Origin: Cupriavidus basilensis OR16
GTDB lineage: Bacteria; Pseudomonadota; Gammaproteobacteria; Burkholderiales; Burkholderiaceae
Direction of reading: 5' to 3'
Assembly (NCBI RefSeq): GCF_000243095.1
Contig: NZ_AHJE01000022.1
Coordinates: 1 to 64,000 of the forward strand
Length of the DNA stretch: 64,000 nt
Shown: positions 55,000 through 63,699 of the stretch, piece by piece
Position numbering within the stretch: the stretch's first letter is position 1
How the letters are laid out: each line of letters opens with the position of its first letter
Position numbers and translations under genes: made by a program
Notes under the pieces: model-generated
Database searches by the model: none
Told to the model about the DNA's origin: nothing
The model's input: only the letters and a program-made list of their open reading frames with translations

Positions 55000-57084
55000 T
55001 CAAGCGCTGCCAAACAGGGCCAGCAGGTCGTTCTGGCTGACGTGCGGCTGCTTGGACTTGGTGTGCTTGCGGACGTAGCTGCCATCGGACTGCATGATCC
55101 ACGCGGAGGCATTGTCGTTCAGGTGCACCCGTAGGCTCTCCTTGACGACCCGCGCCTTCAGTACTTTGTCCAGCACCGGGAATGCCACTTCGACGCGGCG
55201 GAACAGGTTGCGGTCCATCCAGTCCGCGCTGGACAGGTAGACCACTTCCGCGCCGTCGGCCAGGAAGTAGTAGACGCGGTGATGCTCGAGGAAGCGCCCG
55301 ACGATGGAGCGCACGGTGATGTGCTCCGACAGGCCCGGCACCCCCGGGCGCAGTGCGCAGACGCCACGGATGATCAGGTCGATCTTCACGCCGGCGCGCG
55401 ACGCCTTGTAAAGCTCGTCGATGATCGATGGCTCCAGCAGGGCATTCATCTTGGCCATGATGCGCGCGGGCTTGCCGGCGCGGGCGTTGCGGGCCTCGGC
55501 GCGGATATGCTCCACCAGGTTGCTCTGCATGGTGAACGGCGACTGCCACAGGTGATTCAGGCGGATGGTGCCAGCGGTACCGGTGAGCAGCTGGAACACG
55601 TGCTGGACGTCCTCGCAGATCTGCTCGTTGGCGGTGAGCAGGCCAAAGTCGGTGTACAGCCGCGCGGTGCGCGGATGGTAGTTGCCCGTGCCCAGGTGGG
55701 CGTAGCGGCGCAGCTTGAACTGCTTGCTCTTGGGGCCTTCCAGTTCGCGCCGCACCATCAGCAGCATCTTGGCATGGCACTTGTGGCCAACCACGCCATA
55801 GACCACGTGCGCGCCGGCGGATTCGAGCCGCTCGGCCCAGTTGATATTGGTTTCCTCGTCAAAGCGTGCCAGCAATTCCACCACTACCGTGACTTCCTTG
55901 CCGTTGCGCGCCGCGGTCATCAGCGCTTCCATTACCGGCGACTCGTTGCCGGTGCGGTAGACGGTCTGCTTGATGGCCACCACGGCGGGGTCGACGGCAG
56001 CCTGCTGCAGCAGGTCGAGCACCGAGCTGAAGCTCTCGTAGGGATGGTGCAATAGCACGTCCTGCTGGCGGATCGCGTCGAACATCGACGCGCCGGGCAC
56101 AAACACCTTGACCGGCGCCGGCACGTGCGGCGGGTACTTGAGGGCGGGGCGGTCGACCAGGTCGGGGATCTGCATCAGCCGCACCAGGTTGACCGGGCCG
56201 CTTACGCGGTACACATCCTGCTCGCCCAGGCCGGATTCGAGCAGCAGGCGGCGTGCCATGGCCGGCGGGGTATCGGCCGAGATTTCCAGACGCACGGTGT
56301 CGCCGAAGTGGCGGGTAGGCAATTCGCCCTGCAGTGCTTCGCGCAGGTCCGTGATATCGTCCTCCGACACGAACAGGTCAGAGTTGCGGGTGACACGGAA
56401 CTGATAGCAGCCGTTGACCTTGATGGCGGGGAACAGCTCATGCACGAAGGCTTGCATGAAGGACGACAGCAGCACAAAGCCGTAGGGATAGCCCGAGAGC
56501 TGCTCGGGCATCCGGACCACACGCGGCAGCGCGCGGGGCGCCTGCACGATGGCCAGGTCGGCCTCCCGGCCAAAGGCATCCTTGCCCGACAGCTCAATGA
56601 CGAAATTCAGGCTCTTGTTGAGCACCCGCGGGAATGGGTGGGCCGGGTCCAGCGCGATCGGCGTCAGGACCGGGCCGAGTTCGCGCATGAAGAAATCGCG
56701 CGCCCATTCACGTTGCGCCTCGTTCCAGGTGGGGGCGAGGTGAAAGAACACCCCTTCTTTTTCCAGCAGGGGGAAAATCACGTTTTGCAGCATGTCATAC
56801 TGCATTGCCACCAGCGTTTGCACGCGTTCCGTGACAATCTGGTATGCCTGCTGCAAGGAAAGCCCGTCGGGCGTGATGCCGGACGGATTGTCGCGCATCT
56901 GCTCCTTCAAGCCGGCCATGCGGATCTCGAAGAATTCGTCCAGATTGCTTGAAACGATACAGATGAACTTCAGACGTTCAAGCAATGGCACGTTGGCGTC
57001 AGCCGCCTGCGCCATCACTCTTGTGTTGAATTCCAGTAGGCCCATTTCGCGGTTGAGCAGCGTGCCGGGTGGGCTTGTCGACAT
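55000..57084 (-). CDS. ppk: Polyphosphate kinase 1
   Basis: A 694-residue PPK1 that polymerises the ATP gamma-phosphate into polyphosphate. The N-terminal domain reads LLNREMGLLEFNTRVMAQA and SNLDEFFEIRMAGLKEQM. The catalytic core contains VELLARFDEETNINWAERLE, the first His region GHKCHAKMLLMVRRE and GTGNYHPRTARLYTDFGLLT. The C-terminal half has DLIIRGVCALRPG. The start at 57084 was chosen because AGAAGG lies 8 bp before it; in-frame ATGs at 57090 and 57123 are alternatives. It is divergent from ppx, with Pho-box-like repeats between them. Confidence 0.96.
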   Translation of the reverse strand: MSTSPPGTLLNREMGLLEFNTRVMAQAADANVPLLERLKFICIVSSNLDEFFEIRMAGLKEQMRDNPSGITPDGLSLQQAYQIVTERVQTLVAMQYDMLQNVIFPLLEKEGVFFHLAPTWNEAQREWARDFFMRELGPVLTPIALDPAHPFPRVLNKSLNFVIELSGKDAFGREADLAIVQAPRALPRVVRMPEQLSGYPYGFVLLSSFMQAFVHELFPAIKVNGCYQFRVTRNSDLFVSEDDITDLREALQGELPTRHFGDTVRLEISADTPPAMARRLLLESGLGEQDVYRVSGPVNLVRLMQIPDLVDRPALKYPPHVPAPVKVFVPGASMFDAIRQQDVLLHHPYESFSSVLDLLQQAAVDPAVVAIKQTVYRTGNESPVMEALMTAARNGKEVTVVVELLARFDEETNINWAERLESAGAHVVYGVVGHKCHAKMLLMVRRELEGPKSKQFKLRRYAHLGTGNYHPRTARLYTDFGLLTANEQICEDVQHVFQLLTGTAGTIRLNHLWQSPFTMQSNLVEHIRAEARNARAGKPARIMAKMNALLEPSIIDELYKASRAGVKIDLIIRGVCALRPGVPGLSEHITVRSIVGRFLEHHRVYYFLADGAEVVYLSSADWMDRNLFRRVEVAFPVLDKVLKARVVKESLRVHLNDNASAWIMQSDGSYVRKHTKSKQPHVSQNDLLALFGSA

Positions 57085-57129
57085 TGGCATGACCTTCTTT
57101 TGGTAATGCGGCGACTTTTTCATAGAATC

Positions 57130-57147
57130 ATGTCAAATTGATGACAA
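57130..57147 (-). promoter_or_regulatory. PhoB box upstream of ppk
   Basis: On the minus strand: TTGTCAT-CAAT-TTGACAT, with the 7-4-7 layout, 46 bp before the chosen ppk start. Confidence 0.7.
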
Positions 57148-57154
57148 TGTGATT

Positions 57155-57183
57155 TTGTCACGATACAGACATGATAAAGACAT
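57155..57183 (+). promoter_or_regulatory. PhoB-like triple half-site facing ppx
   Basis: TTGTCAC-GATA-CAGACAT-GATA-AAGACAT: three half-sites at exact 11-bp spacing with identical GATA spacers. The second and third halves deviate from CTGTCAT by two to three bases. With the ppk box it makes a two-sided control region. Confidence 0.55.
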
Positions 57184-57267
57184 ATTTTCTACGGTTGGGC
57201 GAACCCAATTGCCCAACACAGTTATTGATGCCGCGGCTTGCGGCTTTTACCCACATTTCCTACCGCG

Positions 57268-58799
57268 ATGAACCAAACCCCTCGCTTGCTGGCCGCCGTC
57301 GATATGGGCTCAAACAGCTTCCGCCTGATGATCGGGCGGGTGGACGAGAGCTTGACCGCATCCGGGCCAGCCAGCCAGCTATTCCAGGTCGACGCGCTGC
57401 GCGAGCCGGTGCGCCTGGCCGCGGGCCTGACGCCGGACAAGTACCTGGACCAGCCGGCCCGCCGGCGCGGCATCGACGCGCTGCGGCGCTTCGGCGACCG
57501 CCTGCGCGATTTCTCCCCAGACCAGGTGCGGGCGGTGGCCACCAATACGCTGCGGGTAGCCAAGAACGCTTCGGAATTCCTGATCGAGGCCGAGCATGCG
57601 CTGGGATTCCCGATTGAAGTGATCGCCGGGCGCGAAGAAGCGCGGTTGATCTACCTTGGCGCCTCGCACGATGCGCCGGCCTGCTCGGGCAACCGGCTGG
57701 TGGTCGATATCGGCGGCGGCTCGACCGAGTTCATCATCGGCAGCGGCTACACGTCCAAGCTGATGGAAAGCCTCTACATCGGCTGCGTCTCCCATAGCCG
57801 CCAGTTCTTCCCCAGCGGCAACGTCGATGAGTACGCGATGAAGCAGGCGGAACTGGCCGCGCGCAGGGAGATCCAGGTGCTGGTACGCCAGTACCGCGCT
57901 GCCGGCTGGCAGCAGGCCGTGGGCTCGTCCGGCACGGCGCGGGCGCTGGCCGAGCTGATCGAGCTCAATGGCATGAACGATAACCCGGCCGAGCATGGCA
58001 TCACCCGCGAAGGGCTGGAGCGCCTCAAGCGCGCGCTGGTCAAGGCGGAGAACGCCAACCGGGTCAAGCTGGTGGGCCTGAAGGCGGATCGCATCCCGGT
58101 GCTGCCGGGCGGCCTGTCGATCATGCTCGGCGTGTTCGCCGAGCTCGACATCGATCGCATGGACGTCACCGATGGCGCGCTGCGCCTGGGCGTGCTGTAC
58201 GACCTGCTGGGCCGTACGCACCACGAGGACATGCGTACCATCACCGTCGATCAGTTCATGCGCCGCTATGGGGTCGACCGTGCGCAGGCCCAGCGCGTGC
58301 GCCAGGCCGCGCTGGGCCTGCTGGCGCAGTTTCCCGAGCCGCGCAATGAGCGTCGCGACGACAACCTTGCACTGCTGGGCTGGGCTGGCGGCTGCATGAG
58401 ATCGGCATGACGATCTCGCACAGCGGCTATCACAAGCACTCGGCTTACATTGCCACGCACGCCGACATGCCGGGCTTCTCGAAGACCGACCAGGCACGGC
58501 TGGCCACGCTGCTGCTCGGGCATGCCGGCAAGCTCGGCAAGCTCTCCGGCAGCGGCAAGTTCCTCGACTGGCGCATGCTCTTCAGCCTGCGCCTGGCGTT
58601 CGTGCTATGCCGGCGCCGCGCCGACGAGCCGCTGCCGGAGATCACGGTGGGCCAGCGTTCGGATGCGCTGGACGAAGGCTTCGAGGTGCGCCTGCCGAAG
58701 GCCTGGATCGAGGCTAACCCGCTGGTTGAATACAGCCTGGCGCAGGAGGCCGATGAGTGGGAACGCATCGGCAAGCGCTACAAGGTGGTGTACGCCTAG
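57268..58799 (+). CDS. ppx: Exopolyphosphatase (one-base frameshift)
   Basis: Ppx releases phosphate from polyphosphate ends. The N-terminal ASKHA fold is seen in LLAAVDMGSNSFRLMIG, then EVIAGREEARLIYLG, LVVDIGGGSTEFIIG and QAVGSSGTARALAELI. The first frame ends at 58410. The C-terminal HD-like part (LHEIGMTISHSGYHKHSAYI to RYKVVYA) continues one base away to 58799. A one-base loss within 58382-58395 (GGGCTGGCGGCTGC region) explains the shift. The repaired length of about 510 residues is normal, and a sequence error is likely. Confidence 0.93.
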
Positions 58800-58807
58800 G
58801 CAAGGCA

Positions 58808-58833
58808 CGGGGGCAGCCGGATGGCTGCCCCCG
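58808..58833. terminator. Hairpin between converging ppx and olsB
   Basis: An 11-bp perfect stem (58808-58818 with 58823-58833) and a 4-nt loop, placed between two gene ends. No T-run on either side, so it is a likely bidirectional hairpin but not a classic intrinsic terminator. Confidence 0.55.
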
Positions 58834-58884
58834 CTCGACCAGCCTCAGCGGCCATGGCGGACGCGCCACGCGCCTCGCGCGGGC

Positions 58885-59739
58885 TCAGGCGCCGCGGTTC
58901 AGGCCAAGGAAGTGGCGCGCATAGCGGGGGTTCATGTCGTTCACGCGCAGCAGCGTGAGGAAGTCCGCCACGTTGAAGTCGGGATCCCATGCCGGCATGC
59001 CGCAGATGCGCGCGCCTAGCCGCAGGTAACCCTTGATCAGCGCGGGCGGCTCTACGTCCAGCGTCTGGTTGAGTTCATCGACCGGCAGGGGCAGGCGCGG
59101 GAACGCGTGGTACTCGATCGGCGCCAGGGCGCGCTCGGCAAAGACCCGGTAGAGGCTGGCCGCGTAGTGGCCGCCATCGCTCATCGGCACGCTTGCGCAT
59201 CCCAGCATCGATTCGATGCCCCAGCGCTGCAGGTACTCGCCCAGGCCGCCCCACAGCGCCATGATCACGCTGCCCGAGCGGTAGTCACGGTGCACGCAGG
59301 AGCGGCCCAGTTCCACCATCTTGGGCTTCAGGTGAGCCAGGCGCACCAGGTCGAATTCCGACTCGGCATAGAGGCAGCCAATACGCTTGGCCTGGTGGGG
59401 CGCCATCACGCGGTAGGTGCCCACGACCTTGAGCGTGGCCGTATCGCGCACGATCAGGTGATCGCAATAGGCGTCGAACATATCCACGTCAAGTTCCGGC
59501 CTCGACGGGTTCAGTCTGGCGCCCATTTCTTCGGCGAAGACCTTGTAGCGCAGGCGCTGCGCTTCTTCTACTTCATCCTGGTGACGCGCCCACGCCACGC
59601 TGAAAGCAGGCTGGTCATGCGCTTGTTCATGTGTTTGTGCAGGTTGCTGGCGATGAAGACGCCTCCGCGCCGAATGGCCGGAGAGGCCACTGGGCAGGGA
59701 ATCGAACAACGGCTGGGTGGGCGTCGGGAGCTCTCGCAT
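58885..59739 (-). CDS. olsB: L-ornithine N-alpha-acyltransferase-like (OlsB-type GNAT)
   Basis: A 284-residue GNAT-fold acyltransferase. The core shows EEAQRLRYKVFAEEMGARL, YCDHLIVRDTATLKVVGTYRVM, ELGRSCVHRDYRSGSVIMALWGGL and a C-terminal PALIKGYLRLGARICGMPAWDPDFNVADF. This pattern is that of OlsB, which acylates ornithine in the first step of ornithine-lipid synthesis. Such lipids replace phospholipids when phosphate is scarce. The start at 59739 follows AAAGGACAT; the longer upstream frame has no homology. Four half-sites with PhoB-like spacing lie 53-92 bp upstream. No olsA was seen nearby. Confidence 0.83.
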   Translation of the reverse strand: MRELPTPTQPLFDSLPSGLSGHSARRRLHRQQPAQTHEQAHDQPAFSVAWARHQDEVEEAQRLRYKVFAEEMGARLNPSRPELDVDMFDAYCDHLIVRDTATLKVVGTYRVMAPHQAKRIGCLYAESEFDLVRLAHLKPKMVELGRSCVHRDYRSGSVIMALWGGLGEYLQRWGIESMLGCASVPMSDGGHYAASLYRVFAERALAPIEYHAFPRLPLPVDELNQTLDVEPPALIKGYLRLGARICGMPAWDPDFNVADFLTLLRVNDMNPRYARHFLGLNRGA

Positions 59740-59791
59740 CAGTATGTCCTTTCGGTGACGAAACTGTTGCGGTCGAATGTAGAGAGGGCAG

Positions 59792-59831
59792 GTGACAGTG
59801 CCGTGAAGCCGTCGTGACGGTTCAGTGACGG
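59792..59831 (-). promoter_or_regulatory. Four PhoB-like half-sites upstream of olsB
   Basis: On the minus strand the order is CCGTCAC-TGAA-CCGTCAC-GACG-GCTTCAC-GGCA-CTGTCAC. Four heptamers lie at exact 11-bp steps, each ending in TCAC. The last matches the PhoB half-site CTGTCAY fully. The spacers are less AT-rich than usual. The array ends 53 bp before the olsB ATG. Confidence 0.6.
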
Positions 59832-59876
59832 CAGCCCGGAAAGCCGGGCCGCGCGGGTGCGGGGTGCTGAAAAATG

Positions 59877-60353
59877 CTAGAGAAATTCCGGATTGATGAC
59901 GGCGCGCAACACTACCTGCGATTCGCTTTCGCGCGTGCGGCCCGACAGCCACCAGATGCCGCTCTTGCGCACGCTCCAGTTCATTTCCGAGCCCGCCAGC
60001 AGCAGGCTGGCAAGCTGGCCAAGCCACGGCTGGTGCCCGACCAGCACGGTGTACTCGGCGCCCTGGGGCCAGTTGATCGCGGCCAGCACCGCGCTGACAT
60101 CGGCGCCCGGGGCAAGCTCGGGCAACACCTCCGCGTTCTCCCGCAGGGCGGCGGCGGTCTCGCGAGTGCGCAGCGCGGGGCTGCAGACTACCCGTGTGCC
60201 GGGAGGCAGGTGGCCGCGCAACCACGCGGCGGAGGCATCCGCCTGCTTATGTCCGCGTCGGGTCAGGGGGCGCTGCAGGTCGGCATTGCGGGAAAAGCCA
60301 AGCGCGCCGGACAACTCCTCGGCTTCGGCATGGCGCCACAGGATCAGGTTCAT
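59877..60353 (-). CDS. sixA: SixA-type histidine phosphatase
   Basis: A 158-residue protein with the RHG-type catalytic start (LILWRHAEAEE), PLTRRGHKQA, the CSPALRTRETA region and the second His in VLVGHQPWLGQLA. SixA dephosphorylates phosphohistidine on phosphorelay or PTS proteins in E. coli. The exact target here is unknown. It ends 137 bp upstream of olsB in the same direction, so the two could share a transcript, though olsB appears to have its own control region. Confidence 0.88.
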   Translation of the reverse strand: MNLILWRHAEAEELSGALGFSRNADLQRPLTRRGHKQADASAAWLRGHLPPGTRVVCSPALRTRETAAALRENAEVLPELAPGADVSAVLAAINWPQGAEYTVLVGHQPWLGQLASLLLAGSEMNWSVRKSGIWWLSGRTRESESQVVLRAVINPEFL

Positions 60354-60752
60354 GAGAGCAGTGTGCTCAAGCTAAAGGGGAAAGGGGCGCAAGGGATATT
60401 CCGAGTATGGCCACGCACGCAGGTGCGTGCAAGACGGGCAAACACCCGGCGGGAATGCAGCATGGCACCGCTCGATGACGCGCCTGTGGCGAGTCATGCA
60501 TGCCGCAAGCGGTGGCAGCCTGGGGCGAAACGGGAAGGCGGCAACGGCCGGTAAGCTACCTGCATCGACCAGAACTCCAGGCCTGAGGTGTCAGGATGGA
60601 ACAGCCATCATGATTATTTCAGTGGAACCGTTCTTGTCGATGCTTGCAGGTGGCAAAGGCCAGATGTTTCCCAGGGCAGGACCGCCGCGATGCGGTGCCC
60701 TGGAGCGCGGTTTAGCGCAACGCTCGCCGGCAGCGGCGAGCGCGGAAGAAGA
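60354..60752. other. Intergenic region between sixA and infA
   Basis: About 400 bp with no supported gene. A 9-bp stem (60721-60729 with 60734-60742) lies just after the infA stop and could end its transcript. A short gcacgca/tgcgtgc inverted repeat lies near 60415-60431. Otherwise nothing was recognised. Confidence 0.5.
60721..60742 (-). terminator. Candidate hairpin terminator of infA
   Basis: cgctcgccg/cggcgagcg stem with a 4-nt loop, 11 bp after the infA stop. No T-run follows on the minus strand. Confidence 0.45.
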
Positions 60753-60974
60753 TCAGACTTTGTGGCGGAAGTTAATGCGGCCCTTGGTCAGATCGTAGGG
60801 CGACATTTCCAGCGTCACGCGGTCACCCGCCAGAATGCGGATGCGGTGCTTCTGCATCTTGCCCGAGGCATAGGCCCAGATTTCCACGCCGTTTTCCAGC
60901 GTCACGCGGTAACGATTGTCCGGCAGGGCTTCCGAGACAACGCCGCCAAATTCGATAAGTTCTTCCTTAGCCAA
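60753..60974 (-). CDS. infA: Translation initiation factor IF-1
   Basis: A 73-residue S1-fold protein: [59 protein letters not shown]. The length and OB-fold pattern are those of IF-1, which occupies the ribosomal A site during initiation. It is a lone gene outside the ribosomal-protein operons, so it is probably a second infA copy as found in several Burkholderiaceae. It lies upstream of a long, gene-poor stretch. Confidence 0.95.
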   Translation of the reverse strand: MAKEELIEFGGVVSEALPDNRYRVTLENGVEIWAYASGKMQKHRIRILAGDRVTLEMSPYDLTKGRINFRHKV

Positions 60975-61726
60975 TCTTCTTCCTTTACGGCAGCCTTGGG
61001 CTGCATGAATTTAGGTAAATCCGGTGAGACGAGCGCCGGCAGGCATGCCTGCATGCTCGCGAGGTCCGGGTGCCAGCAGTGACAAGCGCCGGCTTGCTTG
61101 GTTGCGCCTTGAAGTTGCGGGAGGCAAGCTGACCCGGACCGGCACGGCAAAAAAAGCACGTGCAACAAAAGGTCCACGTTAGGGAATCGCCAGGGGGCGC
61201 GTCAGTGCCCGGCCGATTGCCTTGCCGGTTGCGGCCCAAACTAATGCGGCCGTGCTACCGTGATAGGCGCGGGGGCAATGAAGCGGGCAAGATGTTCCCG
61301 GTGGCTTGCCGAACTGCGCTGGATACCGCGCTGCAGTGTGATGGCTGCATTTTTCGGCAAGGGCGCCCGGTTACAGGGCATGCTGCATAAACCCCGGGCT
61401 AACGCGCGATTATATCATGGGTGTGCATTAGGGGCGCGGTGCGCGCGCATTCGGCCTTCCCACGCGTAGACTCGCGCATTCGGCCTTCCCCGGTCCGCAC
61501 GCGAAAACACGAGGAAAAGCCCGCCGCCGGGTGGGTTGCGGGCTAAAAGTGGTGTGGGCGGTTCGCGGATCCGCCCAGTGCCAGTGTCGGTGTTTTAGGC
61601 GCGCAGGGGATCCCATATTCATGGCACGGCCACGGGTTATTGCGGTGCACTGAAGCAAGGGCGGAAGAACGTGCGGAAGGCCGTGTGGCCAAGGCGGCCA
61701 GAGCAGGCCGGGACAAAATCAGACGA
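60975..61726. other. Gene-poor spacer with an 18-bp direct repeat
   Basis: About 750 bp without a supported gene. It contains a 14-bp palindrome gcaggcatgcctgc at 61038-61051 and an 18-bp exact direct repeat starting cgcgcattcggcc at 61444-61461 and 61473-61490 (29-bp period). An AT-rich patch with ATTATA lies near 61410. The infA promoter probably lies in the first 200 bp on the minus strand, but no convincing hexamers were found. Confidence 0.5.
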
Positions 61727-61761
61727 CAAAAAAAGGCTTAGACCCTACGGTCTAAGCCTTT
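61727..61761 (-). terminator. Terminator of the tRNA-Pro gene
   Basis: Minus strand: a 13-bp perfect stem (61749-61761 with 61732-61744), a 4-nt loop, then a T-run. A very strong intrinsic terminator. Confidence 0.92.
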
Positions 61762-61779
61762 GATCTTATTGCTAAATAC

Positions 61780-61856
61780 TGGTCGGGGCGACATGATTCG
61801 AACATGCGACCCTCTGATCCCAAATCAGATGCGCTACCAGGCTGCGCTACGCCCCG
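61780..61856 (-). tRNA. tRNA-Pro (TGG)
   Basis: The reverse complement folds as a tRNA. The acceptor is CGGGGCG/CGCCCCG, the anticodon stem TCTGA/TCAGA has loop TTTGGGA with anticodon TGG, the T loop is TTCGAAT, and CCA is encoded. C1-G72 is typical of tRNA-Pro. Confidence 0.95.
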
Positions 61857-62254
61857 AAGCGTCGGATTGTAGCCCGGCAGCGGGGCTGGGGTCAAATTTT
61901 ACTTTTGCACCGGCCAGGCAAGGCGCCCGCCGGTGTGAGCGTTGCCGCTGGGTTTGCTGGATAAAAGGTTCGCTTGACTTGGTCGCAAGCGCTGACATAA
62001 TCCGCACACCGCAGCGGCCGCGCCCCGCGCCTGGTCAGGCGCAGAGGCAATTCGTGCCGCCTGCGGGACCGGCGCCGGACATGAGAATAAGAGTGCCCTC
62101 GCCACTGTCGCGAGGCCCAGCCCCTGTCCGCCGGGGCGCATGAAGACGGTCAGAAGCTAAAAAAGAAAGTATGGCGAAAACCTTGGGTCCGCGCGGGTCC
62201 CGAGGCGCATGGCGGCGTGACGGAACGCCGCCTGCCAAGTTGGACGGGGAAATC
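61857..62254 (+). promoter_or_regulatory. Control region before the GGDEF gene
   Basis: About 400 bp. TTGACT (61974-61979), a 16-bp spacer and CATAAT (61996-62001) with an upstream TG form a good sigma-70 promoter. It starts a leader of about 245 nt. An in-frame ATG at 62171 could extend the GGDEF protein by 28 residues, but those residues are low-complexity. Confidence 0.6.
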
Positions 62255-63355
62255 ATGTTTCAGTCGCAGGTTAGTGTGCTGGTTGCGGGCCTGTTCGGGC
62301 TGCAGATGGCGGTAGTGTTCGCAGTCTTGCAGCGCACACCGGGCATGGGTCGCGCCGGTTTGAATGCTTGGGTGGCGGGTGCGTTGCTGGTCACCGCAGC
62401 CACCGTCTTGCTTGCTGCGCAGGACTATCTGCCTGAATGGCTTACGCTCAACCAGGTGGATCTGGTGATGACGGCGGCTTTGTCCTCGATGGTCTATGGC
62501 ACGCGTTGCTTCTTCGGCAAGCGCGGCGGCGTGCTTGCGCTTTGCCTGCTGAACCTCGCGGTGCTGGCCAATGCCGCCTACTTCGATTGGACGGGGGGGG
62601 CGCCGACAGAGCCGGCGCTTGTCTTTATCCTGGCCAATCTCTATCTCTCACTGGGATTGCTGCGCGTGGTGGCGCCGCAGGTGCCCGCCAAGCGTGGCAC
62701 CGGCCGCCTGGCGGCGCTGTCGCTCGGGCTGATCGCGCTCGCTTGCGTGGCCATGGGCGTCTATCAAGCCATCGACCTCACGCTGCTGCCCGCCGGCCTT
62801 GCGTGGCTGGCGAAGCGGCCGCCCCGGGAAACGTTCACCGTCCTGCACGCCTTTGGCATTGTCAGCCTGGCTGTGAGCTTCGCGCTGCTCGCCCACGATG
62901 GCCTGCGCCGACGCCTTGAGCGCCGCGCCAGCTATGACGACCTGACCGAAGTGCTGTCGCGCGGACCCTACTGGGAAGCGCTGGAAGAAGCCTGCAAGCA
63001 AGCGGATCGCCAGCAACGCCCGCTGACCGTGGCGTTCATCGACCTGGATCACTTCAAGGCCATCAACGATCTCTACGGCCATCTGGCCGGCGACAGCGTG
63101 CTGCGCCACTTCAGCGGCCTGCTGCGCAAGAGCGTGCGCGCCGACGATTTCGCCGGCCGGCTGGGCGGGGAGGAGTTTGGCATCGTGATGCCCGGCACCG
63201 CGCTGGACCAGGGCCGGGCGATCAGCGTGCGCCTAAGCGCGCTGGTGCGCGCCACACCGTGCCCGTCCGAGCCGGATGCGATCTCCTACACGGTAAGCAT
63301 CGGCATGGCCGAGCGGCTGCCCGGGGAGGGCGCGGATACGCTGATGCTGAGGTAG
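62255..63355 (+). CDS. Membrane-bound GGDEF protein (diguanylate cyclase), C-terminally truncated
   Basis: A 366-residue protein with about six membrane helices in the first 225 residues, then a GGDEF domain starting at YDDLTEVLSRG. The active site reads LGGEEFGIVMPG, and a substrate-contact segment is FIDLDHFKAINDLYGHLAGD. It should make cyclic di-GMP. The domain stops at SIGMAERLPGEGADTLMLR, where homologues continue for about 25 residues (ADAALYRAK-GRN-type end). The loss is by deletion, stop or misassembly, and activity is doubtful. GGGGAAATC precedes the ATG at 62255. No RxxD inhibitory site is visible four residues before the GGEEF. Confidence 0.85.
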   Translation: MFQSQVSVLVAGLFGLQMAVVFAVLQRTPGMGRAGLNAWVAGALLVTAATVLLAAQDYLPEWLTLNQVDLVMTAALSSMVYGTRCFFGKRGGVLALCLLNLAVLANAAYFDWTGGAPTEPALVFILANLYLSLGLLRVVAPQVPAKRGTGRLAALSLGLIALACVAMGVYQAIDLTLLPAGLAWLAKRPPRETFTVLHAFGIVSLAVSFALLAHDGLRRRLERRASYDDLTEVLSRGPYWEALEEACKQADRQQRPLTVAFIDLDHFKAINDLYGHLAGDSVLRHFSGLLRKSVRADDFAGRLGGEEFGIVMPGTALDQGRAISVRLSALVRATPCPSEPDAISYTVSIGMAERLPGEGADTLMLR

Positions 63356-63400
63356 AATACCGGGCTTCGCTGCCTAAGCGTTCAGCCGCATGCGAAGTCT

Positions 63401-63424
63401 TCAGCATTTCAGCATTTCAGCAGT
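63401..63424 (+). repeat. 8-bp tandem repeat before tRNA-Arg
   Basis: tcagcatt occurs twice, followed by a one-mismatch copy (63401-63424), 8 bp before the tRNA. Confidence 0.7.
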
Positions 63425-63431
63425 TCCTCGT

Positions 63432-63508
63432 CCGCCCTTAGCTCAGTTGGATAGAGCACTCGCCTTCTAAGCGAGCGGTCACACGTTCGAATCGTGTAGG
63501 GCGGACCA
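63432..63508 (+). tRNA. tRNA-Arg (TCT)
   Basis: The acceptor is CCGCCCT/AGGGCGG with discriminator A and encoded CCA. The D arm is GCTCAGTTGGATAGAGC, and the anticodon stem CTCGC/GCGAG has loop CTTCTAA (anticodon TCT). The T arm is ACACG-TTCGAAT-CGTGT. It reads the rare AGA codon. Confidence 0.95.
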
Positions 63509-63699
63509 TTCTCCAGTATGCCCCAGCATTGCCCCAGCATTTCTCCCAGTATCCCTCCCCGCATTTCTCGTCGTCCTGAAGCGGCCATCGCATCGCGAAC
63601 ATCGCGGATGCGCTGCCGCTGGCTGCCAGTCCGGACTAAGATTTCGGAGTTGGCCGTGGTCCTTGTTTCTGTCACGGCGCCTTTCCCGAGGCTAATCCC

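Noticed and set aside
61428-61658. 76-residue minus-strand frame in the spacer near tRNA-Pro
   Set aside because: No ribosome site or recognisable domain; overlaps the 18-bp direct repeat.
63432-63508. tRNA-Arg as an integration site for a mobile element
   Set aside because: No repeat of the tRNA 3' end, integrase or phage gene is visible in the window.
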